Made by a program: the position numbers and the translations under genes | Part shown: one piece after another, positions 49,628 to 57,131 of the stretch | How the letters are laid out: every line of letters starts with the position of its first letter | Position numbering within the stretch: the stretch's first letter is position 1 | Assembly: GCF_046097105.1 (NCBI RefSeq) | Contig: NZ_CP175562.1 | Location: 496,001 to 560,000 of the forward strand | Source of the DNA: Natroniella sp046097105 | GTDB taxonomy: Bacteria; Bacillota; Halanaerobiia; Halobacteroidales; Halobacteroidaceae | DNA length: 64,000 bases | Direction of reading: 5' to 3' | The notes under the pieces: model-generated | Databases searched by the model: none | Told to the model about the DNA's origin: nothing | The model's input: only the letters and a program-made list of their open reading frames with translations

Positions 49628-50815
49628 ATGTTGAAGGATAAAACAATTGTCATAGGAGTTACTGGAGGAATAGCCGCTTACAAATCTCTTGAAGTAGTAA
49701 GCAGGTTAAAAAAATTAGGAGCTAATGTACATGTGATTATGACTGAAGCTGCTACTAAATTTGTTCAACCACTTACATTTCGTTCATTAAGCCATAATCC
49801 TGTAATTGTTGATATGTTCGCTGAACCTCAATCATGGGATGTTGAACATATTTCTTTAGCTGAGAAGGCTGATATATTTTTAGTTGCTCCGGCAACTGCC
49901 AATTTAATTGGTAAAGTGGCTAATGGAATTGCAGATGACATGTTATCGACGACAGTAATGGCTACTAAAGCAAAAGTGGTCTTTTCGCCTGCAATGAATG
50001 TAAATATGTATCAAAATTCAATTGTTCAAAAAAATATTATAAAATTAAAAGAAGAAGGTTATCGATTCATTGAGCCAGATAAAGGTTATTTAGCTTGTGG
50101 AACTGAAGGAAAAGGTAGATTACCTGAGCCTGAGGAGGTTGTTGCTAGTACTGTATCCTATTTATTAAGTCCATGTGATTTAATAGGTAAGAAGGTTTTA
50201 ATTACAGCAGGAGGAACACAGGAAGATTTGGATCCGGTCAGGTATTTAGGAAATAGATCATCTGGAAAAATGGGATATGAGTTAGCTAGAATTGCTAAAG
50301 CTAGAGGAGCAAATGTCACTTTGATTTCTGCCCCTACTCATTTAAATAAGCCTTCAGGGGTTAAAATAATTAAGGTTAGAACTGCTGAGGAGATGTATCA
50401 GCAAGTTTTTAGGTATCAAGCTGAGCAGGATATAATAATTATGGCAGCGGCAGTGGCAGATTATACTCCTCAATCTATTGCTGAAAATAAGATAAAAAAA
50501 AGTAATGGTTTAACCTTAGAACTAGAAAGAACAACAGATATATTGGAAAAATTAGGTAATGAAAAAGGTGAGCAACTTTTAGTTGGATTTGCTGCAGAGT
50601 CAAATAATTTAATTGAAAATGCTCAGCAAAAACTAAAAAAGAAAAAAATTGACTTTATTGTAGCTAATGATATCAGTGCTCGAGATACAGGTTTTGCTTC
50701 TGATTTTAATAAAGTTGTAATAATAAGCACCGATGATCAAATTGAAGTGGCCAAAGCTACTAAGTTAGAGGTTGCGGATAGAATCTTTTCAGAGATTGCT
50801 AAAACTTTAGTGTAA
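49628..50815 (+). CDS. coaBC: Bifunctional CoaBC (phosphopantothenoylcysteine synthase/decarboxylase)
   Basis: Two steps of coenzyme A synthesis in one protein. The N-terminal flavin-dependent decarboxylase (about 1-185) has GVTGGIAAYKS, the PAMNVNMYQN motif and the lid cysteine in LACGTEGKGRL; the C-terminal CTP-dependent synthetase (about 186-395) has TAGGTQEDLDPVRYLGNRSSGKMG and AAAVADYTP. 395 aa. Confidence 0.96.
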   Translation: MLKDKTIVIGVTGGIAAYKSLEVVSRLKKLGANVHVIMTEAATKFVQPLTFRSLSHNPVIVDMFAEPQSWDVEHISLAEKADIFLVAPATANLIGKVANGIADDMLSTTVMATKAKVVFSPAMNVNMYQNSIVQKNIIKLKEEGYRFIEPDKGYLACGTEGKGRLPEPEEVVASTVSYLLSPCDLIGKKVLITAGGTQEDLDPVRYLGNRSSGKMGYELARIAKARGANVTLISAPTHLNKPSGVKIIKVRTAEEMYQQVFRYQAEQDIIIMAAAVADYTPQSIAENKIKKSNGLTLELERTTDILEKLGNEKGEQLLVGFAAESNNLIENAQQKLKKKKIDFIVANDISARDTGFASDFNKVVIISTDDQIEVAKATKLEVADRIFSEIAKTLV

Positions 50816-50826
50816 GGAGTGATAGA

Positions 50827-51276
50827 GTGGATAAGGTCAAAGTGGAGAGTTTTAGTCTTGATCATACTAAGGTAGATGCTCCTTATGTAAGAAAAGCAGG
50901 AAAGATAACTACTCCTCAAGGAGATATTATTCAAAAGTATGATTTAAGATTCGTTCAACCGAACCAAGGAGTAATTCCTACTGGGGCTTTGCATACGTTG
51001 GAGCATTTATTAGCTACTTATATACGAGATGAGATGGATTATATTGTTGATATTTCACCAATGGGATGTAGAACTGGGTTTTATTTGATTAGAATTGGTG
51101 AACTTGAAATAGAACAGGTGGAAGAAGTATTGATTTTGGTTTTAGAAAAGATACTAAAAGCTGAAATAGAAGATATTCCAGCGACTACGGTTATAGAGTG
51201 TGGGAATTATCGTGATCATTCTTTGTTTGGGGCACAGGAATACGCTAAGACAGTTTTAAAAAAATTTACTCAATAA
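50827..51276 (+). CDS. luxS: S-ribosylhomocysteine lyase LuxS
   Basis: Cleaves S-ribosylhomocysteine to homocysteine and the autoinducer-2 precursor. Metal ligands H56 and H60 in HTLEHLLA and C125 in IECGNYRDH, and the active-site SPMGCRTGFYL with C81, are all present. 149 aa, start GTG after AAGGAG, 11 bases behind coaBC. It occupies the place where priA often follows coaBC. Whether it signals or only recycles methyl groups cannot be decided; mtnN in the window supplies its substrate. Confidence 0.95.
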   Translation: MDKVKVESFSLDHTKVDAPYVRKAGKITTPQGDIIQKYDLRFVQPNQGVIPTGALHTLEHLLATYIRDEMDYIVDISPMGCRTGFYLIRIGELEIEQVEEVLILVLEKILKAEIEDIPATTVIECGNYRDHSLFGAQEYAKTVLKKFTQ

Positions 51277-51327
51277 GAAAAGAATCTACTCAGTTAACTG
51301 AGTAGATTCTTTTCTTATTGAGTAAAT
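51264..51327. terminator. 64-bp perfect palindrome at the luxS stop (terminator)
   Basis: ATTTACTCAATAAG... to ...CTTATTGAGTAAAT: both 32-base arms are exactly complementary with no central loop (centre 51295/51296). It includes the last four codons and stop of luxS. There is a TTCTTTTCTT-rich right arm but no classical T run, so termination may be in the arm or the element may act as RNA stabiliser. Confidence 0.75.
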
Positions 51328-51499
51328 AAAATTCTGATTAAAGTAGTAAATTGATGTTTAATTATTAAAGTTAATGAGTAATTATAAAAAAAGCAGCTAA
51401 AAAGGTTGATAAAAGGTGTTTAGTCTGTTATTATAGTAAAGATAACTATATTTTTTTATAGTTTTTTTGCTAACTAAAGATAGGAAAGGAGCTAAGAAA

Positions 51500-52738
51500 A
51501 TGGACAAGATAGTAGATAAAGATATTGGTGTAGCATTTAAAACAAAAAGATGGTTATATATCCCGATAGGAATATTGATTTTTATGTGTATGGGGACAGT
51601 ATATTCCTGGAGTGTTTTTAGAAAACCTGTAGAAGAATTATTAAATATTAATGCTACTCAAAGTGGCTTACCATATATGATCTTTTTAGTTTTTTATGCT
51701 GCTTTAATGCCAATAGCAGGTGGATTTATAGATGATTACGGGCCAAAATTAGTAACAATAGTTGGAGGAGGATTGGTTGGTCTTGGGTGGTTTTTATCGA
51801 GTTTTACAACAAGTATCATTCAATTATCAATAACTTATGGTGCGATTGCTGGAGCAGGAGTAGGTATAGCTTATGGTGCTCCTATGGCAGTAGTGGCTAA
51901 GTGGTTTCCAGATAAGAAAGGTTTAGCAGTTGGTCTTACTTTAGGAGGGTTTGGGCTTTCTCCCTTTGTAACTGCTCCTTTAGCAAATTGGTTGATTGAT
52001 ATATATGGCTTATTTCAAACATTTAGGCTTTTAGGAATAGTTTTTACTATAATTCTTATAATTTTGGCTTTGCCTTTAAAGTTTCCAAAAGGTAATTTAG
52101 AAATTAAGGATAATAATTCAGTAGATTTTACTGAGGGAACTTTAGATTTAAATGTTAGAGCTATGATAAAAAATACAACTTTTTATGGATTATGGCTCTG
52201 TTTTATATTAGGGACTTTAATAGGTTTGATGGCTATTGCTATTACAAGTCCGGTAGCAGAAGAAATTATTAATTTAGATTCTCAAACTGCTGCTTTTATG
52301 GTTTCATTATTTGCCATTTTTAACGGAATAGGAAGACCGATTTTTGGCTGGTTTACGGATGAATTTGGCCCTAGTTATGCTGCTATATTGTCTTATGTAT
52401 TAATAATAGTGGCTTCTGTTTTAATATTAAATGCTCAAGAAGGTTCTGTAGTCTTATATGGTATAGCTTTTAGTATTTTTTGGTTAAATCTTGGTGGCTG
52501 GTTAGCAATTGCTCCAGCAGCTACGGCAATTCTTTTTGGAGATAAAAATTATAGTAAAAATTATGGAGTTGTATTTACTGCTTATGGTGTAGGAGCAATT
52601 TTAGGGAATTTAATTTCAGGTAATTTAAGAGATCTGTTAGGAAGTTATATTTATGCATTTTATCCTGTAATTATTTTAGCGGTATTAGGGATAATAACTG
52701 CCAGCTTGTTATTGAAACTGCCTCAAGAAAAGGCATAA
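51500..52738 (+). CDS. OFA-family MFS transporter (oxalate/formate or lactate type)
   Basis: Major facilitator with 12 predicted membrane spans (412 aa). The N-terminal half has MGTVYSWSVFRKPVEE and GAGVGIAYGAPMAVVAKWFPDKKG, the signature of the oxalate:formate antiporter (OFA) family; FTDEFGP follows in the second half. Substrates in this family are small carboxylates such as oxalate, formate or lactate; this one cannot be fixed. A TTG at 51467 is in frame, but the ATG at 51500 fits GGAAAGGAG. Monocistronic. Confidence 0.88.
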   Translation: MDKIVDKDIGVAFKTKRWLYIPIGILIFMCMGTVYSWSVFRKPVEELLNINATQSGLPYMIFLVFYAALMPIAGGFIDDYGPKLVTIVGGGLVGLGWFLSSFTTSIIQLSITYGAIAGAGVGIAYGAPMAVVAKWFPDKKGLAVGLTLGGFGLSPFVTAPLANWLIDIYGLFQTFRLLGIVFTIILIILALPLKFPKGNLEIKDNNSVDFTEGTLDLNVRAMIKNTTFYGLWLCFILGTLIGLMAIAITSPVAEEIINLDSQTAAFMVSLFAIFNGIGRPIFGWFTDEFGPSYAAILSYVLIIVASVLILNAQEGSVVLYGIAFSIFWLNLGGWLAIAPAATAILFGDKNYSKNYGVVFTAYGVGAILGNLISGNLRDLLGSYIYAFYPVIILAVLGIITASLLLKLPQEKA

Positions 52739-52838
52739 GAATAAGATGATTTCTAATTGTAGTTTTAGGTTAAGTTATGAACTTATTCAAACATATTAAA
52801 ATTTAAAAGTTAATTACATTTTTAGAAAGTGGTTTTCT

Positions 52839-52880
52839 AAGCAAAAAAGACTTGCTTATATAAGCAAGTCTTTTTTGCTT
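52839..52880. terminator. Bidirectional terminator, 42-bp perfect palindrome
   Basis: AAGCAAAAAAGACTTGCTTAT and its exact complement, centred at 52859/52860. Runs of A and T on the two sides serve both the MFS gene (plus) and the deacetylase gene (minus), which converge here. Confidence 0.92.
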
Positions 52881-53894
52881 CTATCTTCTATAAGCTGCCA
52901 TGGATAATACATTATTTACTGTATCAAAATCTAAACCTTTATTTCTTGTTTCTTCAATGATGGTTGGTAAAGCTTCAACAGTTGGTGCTAGACTATTCCC
53001 TTCTCCTGTAGCAGAGTGTAATAAAATGATAGCTCCAGGATTAATTCCTGGCAATGTATTATCAAGTAACTCTTCTTTACTATCAACTCTCCAATCGAAT
53101 GAATCAACAGACCAGTTAACTACTCTATAATTTAAGTCAGCTGCCTTATTTACTACTCTGCTTGAAGCAAAGCCATAAGGTGGTCGTAAAAGAGTGGTTT
53201 TCCGGTTGATTATTCGCTCAATTGCTTCTTCTGTCTTCAGTATTTCTTCAGCAATTGTATCATCATTTAATAGATTCAAATTCGGGTGTGACCAGGAGTG
53301 GTTACCAATAACATGTCCTTCTTCAACAATCCTCTCAACTATGTGAGGATATCTTTCTACTTTTTTCCCTTCTAAAAAGAAGGTTGCTTTAATATTATAT
53401 TCCTTTAGTATATTTAAAACTTGTGGTGTATATTTAGTATCTGGACCATCATCAAACGTTAATGCTACTTTATCAGTACCACGATAATAGATTTTTGGCT
53501 CTTCTTGTTCTTTAATTTCGGCGGAAATAGAGTCTTCTCGACTTAGCCAACTAGTTGGTGAATATCTTGTTGTAGCATTAGAGTTGTTTGAACTTTCTTT
53601 TTCTGGAATTTGATCCTTGTTATTAACTTGCTCTTGATCATTGTCAGGAGCAGAATCACTATTGTTAGAAGGTAGATTTAATCTATTTCCAGGATAAATC
53701 AAATCTTGATTATTAAGATTATTAATGTTAGTTAAAGCAGAAATAGTAGTATCGTATTTTCTAGCAATTGTAAATAATGATTCTCCTTCTTTGATAGTGT
53801 GAGTTTGGTTGGCATAGCTAATGTCAATACTCACTATGCTTAGTAATAGTGTAATGACTAGTAAGATTATTAGATTGTTTTTTAGTTCGATCAA
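52881..53894 (-). CDS. LysM-polysaccharide deacetylase (NodB family)
   Basis: Secreted or membrane-anchored cell-wall enzyme, 337 aa. An N-terminal hydrophobic segment (about 8-27) ending ISYANQ is a signal peptide or anchor. A LysM peptidoglycan-binding domain (about 31-75, HTIKEGESLFTIARKYDTT) is followed by a polar linker (about 76-135) and a NodB deacetylase domain (about 140-330) with metal-binding TFDDGPD and HSWSHPNL, RPPYG, and LLHSATG. Likely deacetylates peptidoglycan; related proteins (PdaA) act in spore cortex, but the LysM form is also vegetative. Only minus-strand gene for 50 kb, with a terminator at its end. Confidence 0.93.
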   Translation of the reverse strand: MIELKNNLIILLVITLLLSIVSIDISYANQTHTIKEGESLFTIARKYDTTISALTNINNLNNQDLIYPGNRLNLPSNNSDSAPDNDQEQVNNKDQIPEKESSNNSNATTRYSPTSWLSREDSISAEIKEQEEPKIYYRGTDKVALTFDDGPDTKYTPQVLNILKEYNIKATFFLEGKKVERYPHIVERIVEEGHVIGNHSWSHPNLNLLNDDTIAEEILKTEEAIERIINRKTTLLRPPYGFASSRVVNKAADLNYRVVNWSVDSFDWRVDSKEELLDNTLPGINPGAIILLHSATGEGNSLAPTVEALPTIIEETRNKGLDFDTVNNVLSMAAYRR

Positions 53895-54084
53895 TTATTG
53901 TACCTCCTTAGTAAGATATAATTTTAACTCTAGAATAGCACAACTTATATAAGTTCTCAAGCTGTAAATAATGGATACATTAAATTGATATTAAGTTTAA
54001 TGTTAAGTTGAGATCTACCTTATGGTTGCAACGGTTGGTTTAACATTAAATTTAAGCTATTTTGTAATTAAATTGCAGTAGGTA

Positions 54085-54113
54085 TTGACAGAAATTATCC
54101 AATATGTTAAACT
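54085..54113 (+). promoter_or_regulatory. Promoter of metK
   Basis: TTGACA (54085-54090), 17 bases, TAAACT (54108-54113), about 30 bases before the SAM riboswitch. Confidence 0.75.
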
Positions 54114-54145
54114 TATAATACTTATAAAAAAATCATATAATTATA

Positions 54146-54250
54146 AATGCATCAAGAGTAGTGGAGGGACAGGCCCTATGAAGCTCGGCAACCACCTTGA
54201 AAGAGGAACAGGTGCTAATTCCTGCAAGGATATCCTTGGGAGATGTAGGA
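54146..54250 (+). promoter_or_regulatory. SAM-I riboswitch (S-box)
   Basis: The S-box core is clear: ATCAAGAGTAGTGGAGGGAC at its start, GGCCCTATGAAGCTCGGCAA (54173-54190), then GGTGCTAATTCCTGC (54211-54225). SAM binding should favour the terminator that follows and lower metK expression. Confidence 0.95.
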
Positions 54251-54260
54251 GGTTAAGAAG

Positions 54261-54288
54261 CATCTCTCCTATGAGGAGGGATTTTTTG
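54261..54288 (+). terminator. Regulated terminator of the SAM riboswitch
   Basis: ATCTCTCCT (54262-54270) pairs with AGGAGGGAT (54274-54282), followed by six T. GGAGATG (about 54239-54245) in the aptamer's closing helix is complementary to CATCTC and could form the antiterminator. Confidence 0.88.
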
Positions 54289-54366
54289 TTATTATGTTAT
54301 AGATTTTAATAGTAATGAGCTTAGATATATGATTTTATTGTTCAATTATTAAAGGAGGAAGAATAT

Positions 54367-55548
54367 ATGTCTAAAAAATATTTGTTAACATCTGAATCAG
54401 TTACTGAAGGGCATCCAGATAAAGTTGCTGATCAGATTTCAGATGCCATATTGGATGAAATTTTAGCTCAAGACCCTCAAGCAAGGGTAGCTTGTGAAAC
54501 TAGTGTTACAACAGGAATGATTTTAATAGCAGGTGAGATAACTACAGATTGTTATGTTGATATTCCTAAGGTTGCTCGTGAAAAAGTGAAAGAAATCGGT
54601 TATACACGGGCCAAGTATGGGTTTGATGGTGATACTTGTGCAGTTTTAACTTCGATTGATGAGCAATCTTCTGATATTGCTCAAGGGGTAGATGAAGCAT
54701 TAGAAGTTAAGCAGGGTGAAGAAGAGGAAGAAATTGGAGCAGGAGATCAAGGAATTATGTTTGGATATGCTACTAATGAAACTGAAGAATTGATGCCTTT
54801 ACCAATAACTTTAGCTCATAAGTTAGCAAAGAGGTTGGCTCAAGTAAGAAAAGAAGGAATTTTAAATTATATTAGGCCTGATGGAAAGACACAGGTAACT
54901 GTGGAATATGAAGATGATAAACCGGTTAGAATTGATGCAATCGTTGTATCTACTCAACATAATCCTGAAATTAGTTTAGAACAAATTAGAGAAGATATAA
55001 TCGAATATGTTATTAAAGAAGTAATTGATCCTGATTTTTTAGATCAAGAAACTACATATTATATTAATCCAACTGGAAGATTTGTAATTGGAGGGCCTCA
55101 AGGAGATGCAGGGTTGACAGGAAGAAAGATAATTGTAGATACTTATGGGGGATTGGCCCGCCATGGAGGTGGTGCTTTTTCTGGTAAAGATGCAACTAAA
55201 GTAGATCGTTCTGCAGCTTATGCTGCTCGTTATGTAGCTAAAAATATTGTTGCAGCTGGTTTAGCTGATAGGTGTGAGGCTCAGCTATCTTATGCTATTG
55301 GAGTAGCTCAGCCTGTTTCAATTATGGTTGATACCTTTGGAACTTCTAAGATTGATGAAGTTAAAATTGAAGAACTAATTATGAAACATTTTGATTTGCG
55401 ACCAAGAAAGATTATTGAGAATTTAGAATTACGTAAGCCTGGATATAGTCAGATAGCAGCTTATGGTCACTTTGGTAGAAATGATTTAGATCTTTCTTGG
55501 GAGCGAACTGATAAAGTAGATATTTTGCAAGAAGAAGCTGGAATATAA
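54367..55548 (+). CDS. metK: S-adenosylmethionine synthetase
   Basis: Makes SAM from methionine and ATP. 393 aa with TSESVTEGHPDKVADQISDA at the N-terminus, the GAGDQGIMFGYA loop near residue 120 and the phosphate loop GGAFSGKDATKVDRSAAY near 260. AAAGGAGG precedes the ATG. Under SAM-I riboswitch control. SAM is also the cofactor of the two LipS-like proteins in this window. Confidence 0.97.
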   Translation: MSKKYLLTSESVTEGHPDKVADQISDAILDEILAQDPQARVACETSVTTGMILIAGEITTDCYVDIPKVAREKVKEIGYTRAKYGFDGDTCAVLTSIDEQSSDIAQGVDEALEVKQGEEEEEIGAGDQGIMFGYATNETEELMPLPITLAHKLAKRLAQVRKEGILNYIRPDGKTQVTVEYEDDKPVRIDAIVVSTQHNPEISLEQIREDIIEYVIKEVIDPDFLDQETTYYINPTGRFVIGGPQGDAGLTGRKIIVDTYGGLARHGGGAFSGKDATKVDRSAAYAARYVAKNIVAAGLADRCEAQLSYAIGVAQPVSIMVDTFGTSKIDEVKIEELIMKHFDLRPRKIIENLELRKPGYSQIAAYGHFGRNDLDLSWERTDKVDILQEEAGI

Positions 55549-55566
55549 ATATAAGTTAAATTTTTT

Positions 55567-55604
55567 AAAGCAGGGATGATTATCATCTTTGCTTTTTTTA
55601 TTGT
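55567..55604 (+). terminator. Terminator after metK
   Basis: AAGCAGGGATGAT pairs with ATCATCTTTGCTT with wobble pairs, followed by a T run. Confidence 0.75.
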
Positions 55605-55739
55605 TATATTTGTGTTAGGAAATTAATTTCGTCCTAGTTTTTTATTTAGATTACTGCTAACTTTTAACTTACAATTAATTTAAAATTTCAGTAAAATTAT
55701 TAATCAGTTAGAAATTTAGTTTTAGATTGGAATAAATTA

Positions 55740-55768
55740 TTGAATTTTATTGTAAGAGGAATTATAAT
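55740..55768 (+). promoter_or_regulatory. Promoter of the receiver-zinc ribbon gene
   Basis: TTGAAT (55740-55745), 17 bases, TATAAT (55763-55768), 47 bases before the start. Confidence 0.65.
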
Positions 55769-55815
55769 ATTAGTAATAGATGATCTTTTAATTTCGTAGG
55801 GAAAGGAGGAGGGAT

Positions 55816-56316
55816 GTGGAAAAGATATTGGTTATAAATGATTCTGAATTTGAACGGAAAGTTTTTAAATATGTTTTAAATCAGTTAAATAAAGAAGTAG
55901 TTGAGTCAAAAGAGTTTGAAATTTATAATAAGATAGAAAAGGTGGAACCTGATGTAGTAATAGTTAATTTGATAATGAAGGAGATAAGAGGAGATAATTT
56001 AATTCAAGAGATCAAAAAGAGATATCCTAAATTAAAATGCATATTATCCTCTTGTAATCAAATAAATCTTAAGGATTATAGAGATAAAGATGTAGACGCT
56101 ATTCTTCAAACTCCTGTTGAACAAAATAAGTTAGTAAAGGTTTTTGAATTTTTGAAAAATCAGCAAAAAAAAATTACTGAGCCCAAGACCAGCAAAGAAA
56201 AAAATGAAATAGAAGTAAAAAGTGATTTTTCTTTTTATCCTTGCTGTGGTAAAAAAATTGTAGGAGAAGGATTCGAAAAAATTTCTTTTTGTCCCTACTG
56301 TGGTAAAGAGATATAA
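55816..56316 (+). CDS. Degenerate receiver domain fused to a zinc ribbon
   Basis: A 166-aa protein. Residues 1-118 have the fold pattern of a response-regulator receiver (ILVINDSEFERKVF, PDVVIVNLIMKEIRG, ILSS, ILQTPVEQNKLVKVF), but the phosphate-accepting aspartate is an asparagine (N51), one of the two acidic residues before it is N8, and the conserved lysine region reads QTP. After a charged linker (about 119-138) comes a small zinc ribbon with PCCGKK and CPYCGKE. It is therefore probably not phosphorylated and may bind a partner or nucleic acid. Start GTG after GGAGGAGGG. No histidine kinase is near. Function unknown. Confidence 0.75.
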   Translation: MEKILVINDSEFERKVFKYVLNQLNKEVVESKEFEIYNKIEKVEPDVVIVNLIMKEIRGDNLIQEIKKRYPKLKCILSSCNQINLKDYRDKDVDAILQTPVEQNKLVKVFEFLKNQQKKITEPKTSKEKNEIEVKSDFSFYPCCGKKIVGEGFEKISFCPYCGKEI

Positions 56317-56412
56317 TTATTTTTATCTTTGACTGATATTAGACAGTAGTAGCTTAGCAATTTTTTAAGTGATAAAGAAAAGTTGACAATTGGGAAGATA
56401 GGTAGTGAATGT

Positions 56413-56449
56413 CCAACACCTATTGTAATTATCTCACAACAGGTGTTGA
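56413..56449. other. Hairpin-forming inverted repeat
   Basis: CAACACCTATTGT pairs with ACAACAGGTGTTG (one mismatch) around a 10-base loop. There is no T run on either strand, so it is not a classical terminator; it lies between the receiver-zinc ribbon gene and the convergent small minus-strand gene. Confidence 0.5.
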
Positions 56450-56507
56450 TTAAAATTGATTGAATTTTTTACAATATTAATTAAAGAGCCACTTTTTTAA
56501 TAGTCAA

Positions 56508-56660
56508 TTATTCTTCAGATTTATCTTTGAAGTCATGAGGAATAAAGATATTTGATCTTGAGTCATCAAAATTATTGGGTAAAAAGAGATTAGGCCAAGT
56601 TGAGTGTAAGAGGCTCTTTTCAAGATACTCCTTTTTAATATCTTGCTGATGATTATCCAT
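56508..56660 (-). CDS. Small protein of unknown function, 50 aa
   Basis: On the minus strand GGAGGGG is followed, after AAA-type spacing, by ATG and 50 codons ending in TAA (complement at 56508-56510). The product is hydrophilic, with a central SLLHSTWPNLFLP and an acidic, charged end (FKDKSEE). It has no membrane span and no cysteine. I do not recognise it. Its good ribosome site, the use of ordinary codons and the location next to a spore-protein gene make a real gene likely; it could be a small spore or stress protein, but that is a guess. Confidence 0.5.
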   Translation of the reverse strand: MDNHQQDIKKEYLEKSLLHSTWPNLFLPNNFDDSRSNIFIPHDFKDKSEE

Positions 56661-56821
56661 TTTACCCCTCCTAAGTTTTGAATATTGACTTATTAATTAG
56701 TATTAGTTTATTGATTAAGATTATACTCAGTTATTTTTTTTGATATTTCTATATCAGATCATAAATTAAAAAAATGTTAAAGATTTTAACGAAATTAGTG
56801 TTGTAAAAAATATATAAATAC

Positions 56822-56853
56822 TGAATTTACATAGAGTAATTTTAATGATACTG
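56822..56853 (+). promoter_or_regulatory. Possible sigma-G-type promoter of sspF
   Basis: TGAATT (56822-56827) and TGATACT (56846-56852), 18 bases apart, resemble forespore sigma-G elements (known pattern: GHATR and CATWMTA). The fit is partial. Confidence 0.4.
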
Positions 56854-56881
56854 TTAATAATAATAAATGGAGGTGACCCCA

Positions 56882-57052
56882 ATGGGAAATATTATGTCCG
56901 ATGAAACTAAGTATGAGTTAGCAGAGGAGTTAGGATTTGCTGATAAGGTGAAGGACGGAGATTGGGGAAATATAACCACCAGAGAAGCTGGGTCATTGGT
57001 TAAAAGAGCAGTAGAGAAGACAGAAGAATCATTGGCCCAACAGGAAGAGTAG
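56882..57052 (+). CDS. sspF: Small acid-soluble spore protein, alpha/beta type (SspF-like)
   Basis: DNA-protecting spore protein, 56 aa. The sequence MSDETKYELAEELGFADKV, then GDWGNITTREAGSLVKRAVE, follows Bacillus SspF closely (same start GxxMSDE.KYELA.(E/D)LGF and the conserved WG..  .REAG..VKRA block). An upstream in-frame ATG at 56867 overlaps the GGAGGTGA ribosome site, so the ATG at 56882 is chosen. Monocistronic with its own terminator. With spoIVA it supports true endospore formation. Confidence 0.9.
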   Translation: MGNIMSDETKYELAEELGFADKVKDGDWGNITTREAGSLVKRAVEKTEESLAQQEE

Positions 57053-57076
57053 GGATTAATCCCTACTCTTTTTTTA
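57045..57076 (+). terminator. Terminator after sspF
   Basis: AAGAGTAGGG pairs with CCCTACTCTT around a six-base loop, with seven T; it overlaps the sspF stop. Confidence 0.93.
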
Positions 57077-57131
57077 GAAAGTTAGTTAATTAAAAAATCA
57101 AATGTTAATTGATATGATAGAGGTGATAAAA

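Noticed and set aside
54085..54309. 74-codon plus-strand frame before metK
   Set aside because: It is the SAM-I riboswitch and its terminator.
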